Assembly (NCBI GenBank): GCA_021287075.1
Contig: JAJTBD010000013.1
Coordinates: 1 to 64,000, forward strand
Source: Micrococcales bacterium
GTDB taxonomy: Bacteria; Actinomycetota; Actinomycetes; Actinomycetales; Dermatophilaceae
Length of the DNA: 64,000 nucleotides
Reading direction: 5' to 3'
The position numbers and the translations under genes were made by a program. Numbering within the stretch: the first letter of the stretch is position 1; each line of letters begins with the position of its first letter. Below the pieces are notes generated by a model. That model made no database searches. It worked only from the letters and a program-made list of their open reading frames with translations, and was not told the origin of the DNA. Shown here piece after piece: positions 9,077 to 17,943 of this stretch.

Positions 9077-10402
9077 ATGGCCTCCTCGGACGAGTTCGCT
9101 CCCACCCGCACGCGGTCGCACGGGTGGGCGGCATCGGCGCTGCGGCTGGCGTGGCCCGGCCACCCCCGTCGCTGGCGCGACGTGCCCGGCCGGCTCCGGC
9201 CCGAGCTCGGCCGCGTCCTGCGGCTGACCACGGCGGCCGTCATCGCCTATCTGCTCACGGTCGCCTTCACCGAGGGACAGCTCGACCTGACCGGCTCGCT
9301 GACCGCGCTCCTGGTGGTGCAGGCCTCCAGTTTCTCCACCCTGCGGATGGGCATCGTGCGGGTCGGTGCCGTCGTGACCGGTGTGCTGGTGGCGGTGCTG
9401 CTGACCACCTTCGCCGGCCTCACGTGGTGGAGCCTGGGCCTGGCCGTCGCGTTCTCGCTGCTGCTGGCCAAGGTCCTGCGGCTCGGCCACCAGGCCCTCG
9501 AGACCCCGATCAGCGCCATGCTGATCCTCGGCGTCCACGGCCAGCAGGTGGCGGTCGAGACCCGGGTGCTGACCACCCTCATCGGCACCGCGGTCGGCAT
9601 CGCCTTCACCCTCCTGCTCCCGCCGGCCGTGCCGGTGCCCCAGGCGGTCGGCGCCGTGCGCCGGGTCGCTGGCTCCACCGCGCGGGTCCTGCGCAGGGCG
9701 GGCGAGGGGGTGCGCTCCGAGCCGATCACCCGCGCCCGGGCCGACTCCTGGCTCGACGACGCGCGGGCCGTCAGCGTGCGGGTCGGCGAGGCCTCCGAGC
9801 TCGTGGCGGAGGTCAAGGACGCCCGGGTGCTGCACCCCGTCGCTCTCGCGACACGCAGCGCCGAGCCCACGCTGCGGACGGGGCTGTCCACCCTCGAGTC
9901 GACCGCGCTCGCGGTGCGCTCGATGCTGACCCTGGTCCAGCGCGCGGCACCGGAGGAGGCGCCGGAGGTCGTCGGCGACGACGACGGCTTCGGGGGCGAG
10001 GTGCGCGCGGCATTCGCCCATGTCCTGGAGACCATGTCGGGCTCGGTGGAGGCCTTCGGGGAGCTGCTCGAGGCGGAGGTCGCCGGTCGCGAGGAGGAGG
10101 CCGCCCGCGCGCTCGCGGAAAGCCTCGACGGACTGCGGGAGGCGCGCGCCGTGCTGACCGAGCTGATGTTCGTCGACGCCCGGGCGGAGCCGACCCTGTG
10201 GCTGCTGCGGGGCTCGATCCTCAGTGCCGTCGAGGCGGTGCTGGACCAGCTCGATGTCGAGCAGCGCGGCCGGCTGCGCTCGGAGCTGGCCGACGACCAG
10301 CGGCTGCCCCCGCTGGAGGTGTGGTCACGCTCGCGCCAGAGCGCCCGCGAGCGCCGGGGCCAGCCGTGGCGCACTGCCCGCAGCCCGCGCCCACGCGGCT
10401 GA
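9077..10402 (+). CDS. FUSC/aromatic acid exporter-like membrane protein
   Basis: A 441-aa protein with four to six hydrophobic segments between about residues 50 and 190, followed by a long charged cytoplasmic region rich in Ala/Glu/Arg that is probably helical. This layout and the QASSFSTLRMGIVRVGAVVTGVLV segment family fit the FUSC/ArAE group, of which some members export aromatic acids. Function here is unproven. A TACGAT hexamer lies 8 nt before the ATG. It starts 85 bp from the divergent fumC. The C-terminus is Arg-rich. Confidence 0.65.
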   Translation: MASSDEFAPTRTRSHGWAASALRLAWPGHPRRWRDVPGRLRPELGRVLRLTTAAVIAYLLTVAFTEGQLDLTGSLTALLVVQASSFSTLRMGIVRVGAVVTGVLVAVLLTTFAGLTWWSLGLAVAFSLLLAKVLRLGHQALETPISAMLILGVHGQQVAVETRVLTTLIGTAVGIAFTLLLPPAVPVPQAVGAVRRVAGSTARVLRRAGEGVRSEPITRARADSWLDDARAVSVRVGEASELVAEVKDARVLHPVALATRSAEPTLRTGLSTLESTALAVRSMLTLVQRAAPEEAPEVVGDDDGFGGEVRAAFAHVLETMSGSVEAFGELLEAEVAGREEEAARALAESLDGLREARAVLTELMFVDARAEPTLWLLRGSILSAVEAVLDQLDVEQRGRLRSELADDQRLPPLEVWSRSRQSARERRGQPWRTARSPRPRG

Positions 10403-10408
10403 CCGGCG

Positions 10409-10672
10409 TCAGGAGAGGGTGAGGAAGAGCTTCTCCAGAGAGGCGACGTCGGCCGCGTGGTCGCCGGAGGGATCGGCCAGGCACTCCTGGAGGCCGACGG
10501 AGATGAGCGCGAAGCCGGCCCGGTCGAGGGCCTTGCTGACGGCGGCGAGCTGGGTCACGACGTCCTGGCAGTCGCGGCCCTCCTCGATCATCCGCAGGAT
10601 GCCGCCGACCTGGCCCTGGGCCCGGCGCAGCCGCTTGGTCACGGACGCCAGCTCGGTGGGGTCGAGGTTCAC
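10409..10672 (-). CDS. CsoR/CstR-family transcriptional repressor
   Basis: An 87-aa all-helical DUF156 repressor. Cys35 (RDCQDVV) and Cys64 (GLQECL) are present. The position four residues before Cys64, which is His in copper-sensing CsoR, is Gly60. Two cysteines without the histidine is the arrangement of CstR, which senses persulfides, so a reactive-sulfur sensor is more likely than a Cu(I) sensor; this is inference. The GTG start at 10672 has GAGGAG just upstream. A perfect palindrome 32 bp upstream is the likely operator and implies autoregulation. No sulfurtransferase or metal pump gene is adjacent. Confidence 0.85.
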   Translation of the reverse strand: MNLDPTELASVTKRLRRAQGQVGGILRMIEEGRDCQDVVTQLAAVSKALDRAGFALISVGLQECLADPSGDHAADVASLEKLFLTLS

Positions 10673-10703
10673 GGCTCCTCCTCGGTGGTCGGGATGAGGC
10701 AGA

Positions 10704-10723
10704 GCATACCCCGAGGGGTATGC
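10704..10723. promoter_or_regulatory. Perfect palindromic operator for the CsoR/CstR repressor
   Basis: GCATACCCC-GA-GGGGTATGC, a 9+2+9 perfect inverted repeat. The ATACCCC...GGGGTAT core matches operators described for the CstR branch of this family. It lies between the repressor gene and malQ. Confidence 0.75.
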
Positions 10724-10841
10724 CGTCGTCATGCGTCGGGATCCGCCGGTGCGCCGCGCGCAAAGGGGGTTCGTGAGCCGTCGCCGGGTCTGCGAGACTT
10801 GCTGCGTCCACTCGCCAGCTCCCATCAAGGAGGGCCCTGAA

Positions 10842-12968
10842 GTGACCGGGCTTCCGGAACCGCTCCACCGTCTCGCCGAGGCGCATGGGGTCGCCACCGA
10901 CTACTGGGGGTGGACTGGCGAGCACGTCGAGGTCGCCGCCGAGACGATCCGCACCGTCCTGCGCGCGCTGGGCGTCGACGCGGGCACCGACGAGGCGGTC
11001 GAGGCCGCCCTCGCCGACGTCGACCTCGCGCCCTGGCGCCGCGTCCTGCCCGCGACGGTCGTCATGCGGGAGGGGTGGACCCCCTGGGTCCCGGTGCACC
11101 TGCCCCACGGCTCCGCGGTGTGGCTCGAGATCGTGCTCGAGGACGGCCAGCGCTGGCACGCCAACCAGGTCGACAAGACCGTCGAGCCGCGTCAGGTCGA
11201 TGACCGCCTGGTGGGGGAGGCGACCTTCGAGCTGCCGGGCAACCTCCCGCTCGGCTGGCACCGGCTGGTCGCCCATGTCGACGGACTCGAGCCCGACCCC
11301 ACGGCGGAGGCCACGCTCGTGGTCACGCCCGAGCGGCTGGAGCTGCCGGAGTCGATGCGAGAGGGCCGCATCTGGGGCCTGATGGACCAGGTCTACCAGG
11401 CGCGCTCGTCCCGCTCCTGGGGGGTCGGTGACCTCGCCGACCTCGCCGACCTCGCCGACTGGGCGGGCCGCGACCTGGGCGCCGACTTCGTCCTGGTCAA
11501 CCCCCTCCACGCCGCCGAGCCGATCGCGCCGATGGAGCCGTCGCCCTATCTGCCGACCACCCGACGCTTCGTCAACCCCATCTACCTGCGCGTCGAGGAC
11601 ATCCCGGAGGCGGCATACCTGCCTGCGGGCGAGCGTGCGCGCATCGACGATCTCGCCTCCGCCGCAAGGGAGTTCACCAAGCGCCCCCTGATCGACCGCG
11701 ACGCCGCCTGGGCGGCCAAGTGGGAGGCCCTCGAGATCGTGTATGCCGCGGGCCTCACCGGGCGCCGCGCCCGCTCCTTCCGCGACTACTGCGAGCGGGA
11801 GGGGGAGGGGCTGCTCACCTTCGCCACCTGGTCGGCGCTCGCCGAGGACTACGGACTGCCGTGGACCGAATGGCCCGAGGGGCTGCGCCGGCCCGACTCG
11901 CCGGCCGTCGCGGCATACCGTGAGGAGCACGCCGACCGCGTGGAGTTCTATTGCTGGCTCCAGTGGCTGCTCGACCGCCAGCTGGCCCAGGTGCAGGCCG
12001 ACGCGCTCGAGGCCGGGATGTCCCTGGGCGTCGTGCACGACCTTGCGGTGGGCGTCCACCCCGAGGGCGCCGACGCGTGGGGTCTGGCCGACGCGCTCGC
12101 GCAGGGCGTCACCGTGGGTGCGCCGCCCGACCAGTTCAACCAGCTCGGCCAGAACTGGAGCCAGCCGCCCTGGCGCCCCGACCGTCTTGCCGCCCTGGGC
12201 TATGCGCCCTATCGCGACATGCTGCGCACTGTGCTCAAGGACTCCGGCGGCATCCGGGTCGACCACATCATCGGCCTGTTCCGGCTGTGGTGGGTGCCCG
12301 AGGGGCACACCGCCAAGGACGGGACCTATGTCCGCTATGACCACGAGGCCTTCATCGGCATCCTGGCGCTGGAGGCACACCGGGCCGGCGCGGTCGTCGT
12401 GGGCGAGGACCTCGGCGTCGTCGCGCCCAACGTCCGCTCCTACCTCGCCGAGCGCGGCGTCCTGGGCACCTCGATCATGTGGTTCGAGTGGGGTGAGGAC
12501 GGTCGGCCGCTCGCGCCCGAGGCCTATCGCGAGCTGTGCATGACGACCGTCACCACCCACGACCTGCCGCCCACCGCCGGATATCTCACGCTCGAGCACG
12601 TGGCGCTGCGTGACCGGCTCGGTCTGCTCACCCGTCCGGTCGAGGAGGAGCGGGCCGCCGAGGAGGAGGTCGTCGGCAAGTTCCGCGATGTGCTGCGCGA
12701 GCGCGGTCTCGTCGAGGAGGGCGCCGACGTCGAGGAGACCGTCGCCGCCTTCCACCGGCTGATCACCCAGACACCCTCCCGCCTGCTCGGCGTGGCGCTG
12801 CCCGACCTCGTCGGCGACCGGCGCGCGGTCAACCAGCCCGGGACCAACGACGAATACCCCAACTGGCGGATCCCGCTGAGCGACAAGGACGGCCGCCCCG
12901 TGCTGCTCGACGAGCTCACCCGGTCCAAGCAGGCACGGCGCATCGCGCGGATCCTCTCGGGAGAGTGA
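10842..12968 (+). CDS. malQ: 4-alpha-glucanotransferase (amylomaltase)
   Basis: A 708-aa GH77 enzyme transferring alpha-1,4-glucan segments in maltodextrin and glycogen metabolism. The catalytic TIM barrel is marked by IRVDHIIGLFRLWWVP (nucleophile Asp), VVGEDLGVV (acid/base Glu) and TTHDLPPTAGY (stabilising Asp). About 170 N-terminal residues form the beta-sandwich extension common in actinobacterial MalQ. GTG at 10842 is chosen for the AAGGAGGG seven bases upstream; upstream in-frame codons are Arg/Cys-rich and unconvincing. A DLADLADLAD stretch is encoded by three exact 9-bp repeats. A terminator begins at the base after the stop codon. Confidence 0.93.
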   Translation: MTGLPEPLHRLAEAHGVATDYWGWTGEHVEVAAETIRTVLRALGVDAGTDEAVEAALADVDLAPWRRVLPATVVMREGWTPWVPVHLPHGSAVWLEIVLEDGQRWHANQVDKTVEPRQVDDRLVGEATFELPGNLPLGWHRLVAHVDGLEPDPTAEATLVVTPERLELPESMREGRIWGLMDQVYQARSSRSWGVGDLADLADLADWAGRDLGADFVLVNPLHAAEPIAPMEPSPYLPTTRRFVNPIYLRVEDIPEAAYLPAGERARIDDLASAAREFTKRPLIDRDAAWAAKWEALEIVYAAGLTGRRARSFRDYCEREGEGLLTFATWSALAEDYGLPWTEWPEGLRRPDSPAVAAYREEHADRVEFYCWLQWLLDRQLAQVQADALEAGMSLGVVHDLAVGVHPEGADAWGLADALAQGVTVGAPPDQFNQLGQNWSQPPWRPDRLAALGYAPYRDMLRTVLKDSGGIRVDHIIGLFRLWWVPEGHTAKDGTYVRYDHEAFIGILALEAHRAGAVVVGEDLGVVAPNVRSYLAERGVLGTSIMWFEWGEDGRPLAPEAYRELCMTTVTTHDLPPTAGYLTLEHVALRDRLGLLTRPVEEERAAEEEVVGKFRDVLRERGLVEEGADVEETVAAFHRLITQTPSRLLGVALPDLVGDRRAVNQPGTNDEYPNWRIPLSDKDGRPVLLDELTRSKQARRIARILSGE
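11430..11459 (+). repeat. Triplicated 9-bp unit inside malQ
   Basis: GACCTCGCC occurs three times in tandem plus GAC, in frame, encoding Asp-Leu-Ala repeats. Confidence 0.9.
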
Positions 12969-12994
12969 CCGCTCCCAGTCGACTCTGGGAGCGG
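12969..12994 (+). terminator. malQ terminator
   Basis: A 10-bp perfect stem (CCGCTCCCAG with CTGGGAGCGG) and 6-nt loop directly abutting the malQ stop codon. Confidence 0.75.
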
Positions 12995-13036
12995 CGATGC
13001 CCGCTGGGTGCCCCGCGGCCTGGGCCAGGCGCGCCT

Positions 13037-13101
13037 GTCGTCAGACCGTCTCGTCGGACGCACCCCGGGTGGGCGCGGCCAGTCGTCAGACCGTCTCGTC
13101 G
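13037..13101. repeat. 20-bp direct repeat at the 3' end of the permease gene
   Basis: GTCGTCAGACCGTCTCGTCG occurs at 13037-13056 and again at 13082-13101. The second copy contains the permease stop codon and last codons; the first lies 45 bp downstream of it in the reading direction. This looks like a small local duplication. Confidence 0.85.
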
Positions 13102-14441
13102 AACTCGACCTCGGGTGGGGCCTGACGGAAGCCCCTGGTGATGAAGGCCAGCCACACGGTGCCGATCGCGAGCCACCCGAGCCCGACCTTGAGCGCCGTC
13201 CCAGAGAGCGAGGTCCACAGCCACACTGTCAGGGCGATGCCGATGAGTGGCATGACCAGATAGCGCACCATGTCGGCGCCCTGGCGGCGGTGCTGATCGA
13301 TGAAGTAGTGCTTGATGACAGTGCTGTTGACCGCGGTGAAGGCCACCAGCGCCCCGAACGAGACCAGCGAGGCCAGCAGGCCGAGGTCGGCCCATCCGGA
13401 GATGAGCGAGATCGCCGAGATCAGCAGGATGGCCAGCACGGGGGTCTGGAAGCGGGCGTTGAGCGCGCCCAGGGGGCGGGGGAGGACCCCGTCCCGTCCC
13501 ATGGTGTACATGATGCGGGTGACGGATGCCTGGGAGGTCAGGGCAGACCCGAAGGCCCCGGCGACATAGGCGGCAGTGAAGAACGCGGCCATCGCCCCGC
13601 CGCCGACGTTGTCCATGACGTCGACAGCCGCGTTGTCAGGGTTGGCGAACTGGGTTGTGGGCAGCGCCATCTGGGCGAGCCACGACAGGACGATGAACAT
13701 CAGTCCACCGCCGATCGTCACAGTCAGGACCGCCCGAGGGATGTCCCGCCGCGGCTCACGTGCCTCCTCGGCCATGGTCGAGACGGCATCGAAGCCGAGG
13801 AAGGACAGGCAGAGGATCGCCGCACCCGCCAGCACTGGTCCAAGCCCGGCGACCGACCCATCGCCGGTGAACGGGGTCAGGGGGTCGACGGCCTCGTGTC
13901 CCGCGAGAGCGCGCAACGCCAGCACGGCGAAGACGACGATGAACACCGTCTGCGCTGCGATGATCGCGACGTTCATCTTGGCGATGGTCGTGATGCCCAC
14001 GATGTTGAGCACGGTCACGAGGGCGACGGCGATCAGCGCCCACACCCAGACCGGCACCGAGGGGAACTGGGTGTTGAGGAAGATGCCGATCACCAGGTAG
14101 TTGATCATCGGGAGGAAGACATAGTCCAGGAGCAGGGACCAGCCCGTGAGGAAACCGGCGTGGCCGCCGAAGCTCTTCTGGGTGTAGGTGTAGGCCGAGC
14201 CCGCAACCGGGTAGGCCCGGACCATCTGGGCATACGAGAAGGCCGTGAAAACCATTGCGGCCAAGGTGAACACGTAGGACATGGCCACCCGGCCGCCGGT
14301 CTCGTTGGTCACGATGCCATAGGTCGTGAACACGGTCAGCGGGACCAGATAGACCAGGCCGAAGAGCGTCAGGGCGGGCAGGCCCAGGGCCCGCTTGAGG
14401 TGGACATCCTCGTCGTGGGCGTGCGCTGTCGGGTTGCTCAT
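13086..14441 (-). CDS. APC-family amino acid/polyamine permease
   Basis: A 451-aa secondary transporter with about twelve predicted membrane helices, opening with an LGLPALTLFGLVYLVP segment and containing YPVAGSAYTYTQ, a typical APC signature. It most resembles PuuP-type putrescine and amino-acid importers, but the substrate cannot be fixed. The ATG overlaps the stop of the upstream amidohydrolase by ATGA, so it is the third gene of a coupled operon of nitrilase-type amidase, amidohydrolase and permease. The context suggests it imports the compound the two hydrolases act on. Confidence 0.85.
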   Translation of the reverse strand: MSNPTAHAHDEDVHLKRALGLPALTLFGLVYLVPLTVFTTYGIVTNETGGRVAMSYVFTLAAMVFTAFSYAQMVRAYPVAGSAYTYTQKSFGGHAGFLTGWSLLLDYVFLPMINYLVIGIFLNTQFPSVPVWVWALIAVALVTVLNIVGITTIAKMNVAIIAAQTVFIVVFAVLALRALAGHEAVDPLTPFTGDGSVAGLGPVLAGAAILCLSFLGFDAVSTMAEEAREPRRDIPRAVLTVTIGGGLMFIVLSWLAQMALPTTQFANPDNAAVDVMDNVGGGAMAAFFTAAYVAGAFGSALTSQASVTRIMYTMGRDGVLPRPLGALNARFQTPVLAILLISAISLISGWADLGLLASLVSFGALVAFTAVNSTVIKHYFIDQHRRQGADMVRYLVMPLIGIALTVWLWTSLSGTALKVGLGWLAIGTVWLAFITRGFRQAPPEVEFDETV

Positions 14442-16054
14442 TGCTGGTCTCCTTCGTAGATGCATTCCCCCGCGAGCCAGGTGCTGAGCACCGTGACCCG
14501 GTCGAGGTCGCGGGGCTGCTCGAGGTCGCGTGGGTCGGTGTCCAGGACGACGAGATCGGCGTCGTACCCGGGGATGAGGGACCCGGCGCTCCGGAACGCC
14601 TGGTGCGCGACCCCGCTCGTGTATGCCGCGAGCGCGGAGGGGACCGCGAGCCGCTCCTCGGGGATCCACCCGCCCGCGGGCTGACGCTCGAGCGTCTGCC
14701 GGGAGCAGGCCACGCTCAGGCCCTCGAGCGGGTCGGCGGACGAGACCGGCCAGTCGCTGCCGAAGCTGAGGGCCGTCCCGTGGCTCTGCATGGTGGCGAA
14801 CTGGTACTGGGCCTCAGAGCGGTCCGGCCCCAGCCGTGGCTGCGTGAGCACGGTCATGAGGTCGTCCAACTGGGCCCACAGCGGCTCTGCATTGGCGATG
14901 GTGCCCTGGCGGTGGAACCGCTCATGGTCAGCGGCGTCGACGAGCTGCACGTGTGCGAGCACAGCGCGCCTGTCACGCGGGCCGTTCGTCTCGGCAGCGT
15001 GGTCCACAGCGTCAAGGGCCACGCGTGCTGCCCGGTCCCCGATGGTGTGGATGTGGGGCTGGAAGCCCGCGGCGTCGACGGCGGCCACGGCCTGTGCCAG
15101 CAGCTCCGGCTCCCAGACGAGCATGCCGCTGCCGGGATCGCTGGTGTAGGGCTCGAGCAGGGCCCCCGTCGCGTTCTCCACCACGCCATCGGCGAAGAAC
15201 TTCACGGTGTTGGCGCTGAGCCTGGTGTCCCCGAGCGCCCGGACCCGGTCGCGTTGCTCGATCATGGCCGCCAGCTGCCCCGGCCAGTTCCGCGGGTCCG
15301 CATAGAGCGCGAGGTTGAAGCGGATCGGCAGGCGCGACTGCTCGGCTGCCGTCACGTAGGCAGCCAGCTCGCGAGGCTCCACCCAGGCGTCCTGCACCCA
15401 GGTCACCCCCAGGGAGGCATAGCCCCGACCGGCCCGCTCGACCGCGGCCACCAGCCGCTCCTCGGCCATGGGCGGTGCAGCCGCGAGCACGAGGTCGACG
15501 GCGCCCCACTCCCGCAGGGTCCCGAGCGGGCTGCCGTCGGACCTCCTCGGGATCTCGCCCAGCCGTGGTTCGGGCGTGTCCGTGGTGATGCCGGCCAGCT
15601 CGAGAGCCCGGCTGTTGACCCAGACGGTGTGGTAGTCCCAGGCGCGCAGGACCACAGGTCGGTCCGGCACCGCCTCGTCCAGCCACCTGGCGTCGAACAG
15701 GCCCTCGGGAGCCAGACTCGAGTCGTAGGAAGCGCCGGTGATCCACGGCAGGTCCGGGTTGGCCGCGGCATACCTGCGCACCTCGCTGACGATCTCGTCG
15801 ACGCTCCGGCACGGTCGCACCTGGGGCCCGTCGTCCTCGAGACCGCCGAAGAGCGGGTGGGCATGGCCGTCGCCGAACGCGGGCATGAGGAAGCCGCCGG
15901 CCAGATCAACGGTCCGGTGATCGTGGGTGCTCGCCCACGCAATGGCGTCCTCGCCCACCGCCTGCACGCGCCCGTCGTCGACGACGAGCGCCTCCAGATC
16001 GCCCGTGGTCGGGCACCAGATCCTCCCGCCCGTGAAGAGAATGGGCTCACCCAT
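14438..16054 (-). CDS. YtcJ-like metal-dependent amidohydrolase
   Basis: A 538-aa amidohydrolase-3 family protein. The N-terminal metal motif is GDGHAHPL, preceded by the beta-sandwich ILFTGGRIW. NTVKFFADGVVEN, HIHTIGDRA and SFGSDWPVS supply the other metal ligands, and the C-terminal GYDADLVVLDTDP closes the sandwich. Relatives hydrolyse amide or imide bonds, but most YtcJ-like enzymes have no known substrate. The ATG at 16054 lies 8 bp inside the upstream nitrilase gene and the stop overlaps the permease start, so the three are translationally coupled. It is likely cytosolic. Confidence 0.85.
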   Translation of the reverse strand: MGEPILFTGGRIWCPTTGDLEALVVDDGRVQAVGEDAIAWASTHDHRTVDLAGGFLMPAFGDGHAHPLFGGLEDDGPQVRPCRSVDEIVSEVRRYAAANPDLPWITGASYDSSLAPEGLFDARWLDEAVPDRPVVLRAWDYHTVWVNSRALELAGITTDTPEPRLGEIPRRSDGSPLGTLREWGAVDLVLAAAPPMAEERLVAAVERAGRGYASLGVTWVQDAWVEPRELAAYVTAAEQSRLPIRFNLALYADPRNWPGQLAAMIEQRDRVRALGDTRLSANTVKFFADGVVENATGALLEPYTSDPGSGMLVWEPELLAQAVAAVDAAGFQPHIHTIGDRAARVALDAVDHAAETNGPRDRRAVLAHVQLVDAADHERFHRQGTIANAEPLWAQLDDLMTVLTQPRLGPDRSEAQYQFATMQSHGTALSFGSDWPVSSADPLEGLSVACSRQTLERQPAGGWIPEERLAVPSALAAYTSGVAHQAFRSAGSLIPGYDADLVVLDTDPRDLEQPRDLDRVTVLSTWLAGECIYEGDQQ

Positions 16055-16868
16055 CGCGGACCTCCTGCTCGCTCTCGGTGGGGATGGCTGCCAGGGCGTG
16101 ATAGAGCTCGGGCCGGCGGTCGGCGAGGTAGGGGTTGTCCCGCTGGGCCGCAGAGACGGTCTCGGCCGAGATCTCCGCCACGAGGATCTCCTCCGCCTGG
16201 CCGGCCCTGGCCAAGATGGTCCCGTCCGGGCCGGCGATGAGCGAGGCACCGACATATCTCGTCGTGCCCTCCGCCCCGCAGTGATTGGCATAGGCCACAA
16301 AGATCTGGTTCTCCCAGGCGCGGCAGGGGATGACGACGTCGCCGATGACCCGGAACGGCTCCATGTTGGCTGTCGGGACGGCCAGCAGGTGGGCGCCGGC
16401 CAGTGCGGCCGCGCGGACACTCTCAGGGAACTCGACGTCGTAGCAGATCATCGTGGCGACCTTCAGGCCAAGGAGATCGACAATCGCGAATGGGGCATCG
16501 CCTGCCGTGAACCTGCTGCGGTCCACGTCTGCGAAGAGGTGGCTCTTGCGGTACTGGGCGAGGAGGGTGCCATCGCCGTCGATGACGAGTGAGCTGTTGT
16601 CGTGACCGCCATCAGCGCGCGGTGTGGCCACGCCCACGACCAGTGCCGTCCCGGTGCTGGCGGCCACCCGGGCCAGCTGGTGGGCCGCGTCGGCCCCTTC
16701 CCCCGGATCGAGCTCGCCGATGTCATATCCCGTCAGGACCAGCTCAGGCGCCACGAGCAGGGTGGCGCCCGAGGCCCTGGCCTCACGGGCGGCGCTCTCC
16801 AGTCGCGAGAGGTTGCTGGCCTGGTCCCGGACCGTGGGGGCACACTGCCAGATCGCGATGGTCACCAT
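16047..16868 (-). CDS. Carbon-nitrogen hydrolase (nitrilase superfamily amidase)
   Basis: A 273-aa enzyme with the complete Glu-Lys-Cys triad: E42 in APELVLTGYD, K108 in YRKSHLF and C142 in ICYDVEFPE. The size and PELVLTGY context fit the aliphatic-amidase and N-carbamoylputrescine-amidase side of the superfamily rather than true nitrilases. It is the first gene of the operon with the amidohydrolase and APC permease, suggesting stepwise hydrolysis of an imported amide or carbamoyl amine; this is inference. TAGCGT six bases before the ATG and the lack of a ribosome binding site suggest a leaderless operon mRNA. Confidence 0.88.
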   Translation of the reverse strand: MVTIAIWQCAPTVRDQASNLSRLESAAREARASGATLLVAPELVLTGYDIGELDPGEGADAAHQLARVAASTGTALVVGVATPRADGGHDNSSLVIDGDGTLLAQYRKSHLFADVDRSRFTAGDAPFAIVDLLGLKVATMICYDVEFPESVRAAALAGAHLLAVPTANMEPFRVIGDVVIPCRAWENQIFVAYANHCGAEGTTRYVGASLIAGPDGTILARAGQAEEILVAEISAETVSAAQRDNPYLADRRPELYHALAAIPTESEQEVRDG

Positions 16869-16874
16869 GGATGC

Positions 16875-16880
16875 ACGCTA
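16875..16880 (-). promoter_or_regulatory. -10 element of leaderless promoter for amidase operon
   Basis: TAGCGT on the minus strand, six bases before the amidase ATG. Confidence 0.5.
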
Positions 16881-17007
16881 GGGCTGTGACGGGCGGGCGC
16901 ACATCAGGCCGCTCGCGATGTGGTCATTCGGGCCCCCTACGGAATCCGAAGCGTCAGAAGGTGATCCACGCCCTGTCACGCGCCGCGACCGTGGGGGATA
17001 CTGAGGT

Positions 17008-17937
17008 ATGAGCGACAACGACGTCACCACCGCCACCACCGATTCCGTGCCGGCCGGCGCAGTAGTCGTCGGCGTCGACGGGACCGAAAAGGACCAGGCC
17101 GTGATCGAGTGGGCGGCCCACCGGGCTGCCCGCGGCGGCTCCCCGCTCCACATCCTCCGCGCGCGCACCGTGCTGGCCGGGGTGGCTCCGGGCATGTCAC
17201 CGCTCGACCCGGGTGTGCTGGAGACCCTCGAGCAGGTCGACGACAGCGCCAGCGTCGAGTCGGCGGTCGAGCTGGCCCGCAGGGCCGAGCCCGACCTCGT
17301 CGTCTCGAGTGACCGGCCGTGGGGGACCGGGCCGCAGGCGCTGCTCGCCGCGTCCGAGACCGCCTCCCTCGTCGTCGTCGGATCTGCGCGCAAGAAGGCC
17401 CTCGAGCAGGCGGTCCTCGGCACCACCTCGCTGGCCGTCGCCATGCACGCCTCCTGCCCCGTCGCCGTGATCCCCGAAGGCTGTGACCCGCTGCGGGACG
17501 GGCCGATCGTCGTCGGCGTCGACGGCAGCAAGGACAGCGCGCTCGCCCTCGAGCGGGCCTTCGAGCAGGGCGTGGCGCAGCAGCGTCCCGTCGTCGGGCT
17601 GGCCGCCTGGCACCTCGAGGTCATCGACGGCGTGGTCGTCACGACCCCTGAGAACCCGCGCTACGCGGAGGTCGAGGAGCGCTACCGCGCGATGGTGGCG
17701 CGGATCGCCGAGAGGCCCTGCGCCGAGCACCCCGACGTCGACTTCTCGATCCGGGTCGTGCGCGCCGCCCCCGACCGCGCCCTCATCGAGGCCTCGGGCG
17801 AGGCCGGCTCGGTCGTCGTCGGCAGCCGGGGCCGGGGTGGTTTCGTCGGCCGGCTGCTCGGCTCGGTCAGCCACCGTGTCCTCCAGCAGGCGCAGTGCCC
17901 GGTCATCGTGGTGCGAGCCGCCGACGACCGGGCCTGA
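17008..17937 (+). CDS. Tandem universal stress protein (UspA family)
   Basis: A 309-aa protein with two Usp domains, about residues 15-150 and 165-305. Each starts with a VVVGVDG strand. The second domain keeps the ATP-binding pattern GSRGRGGFVGRLLGSVS. In the first the loop is GSARKKALEQAVLGTTS, lacking the glycines, so only the second may bind ATP. Tandem Usp proteins of this size are typical of actinobacteria under hypoxia or stress control. GAGG sits just before the ATG and GATACT could serve as a -10 element. Confidence 0.92.
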   Translation: MSDNDVTTATTDSVPAGAVVVGVDGTEKDQAVIEWAAHRAARGGSPLHILRARTVLAGVAPGMSPLDPGVLETLEQVDDSASVESAVELARRAEPDLVVSSDRPWGTGPQALLAASETASLVVVGSARKKALEQAVLGTTSLAVAMHASCPVAVIPEGCDPLRDGPIVVGVDGSKDSALALERAFEQGVAQQRPVVGLAAWHLEVIDGVVVTTPENPRYAEVEERYRAMVARIAERPCAEHPDVDFSIRVVRAAPDRALIEASGEAGSVVVGSRGRGGFVGRLLGSVSHRVLQQAQCPVIVVRAADDRA

Positions 17938-17943
17938 GCCCGG

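Noticed and set aside
10221..12755. Long minus-strand open frame opposite malQ
   Set aside because: No domain is recognisable and malQ on the plus strand has all catalytic motifs. The frame is open because stop codons are rare at this GC content.
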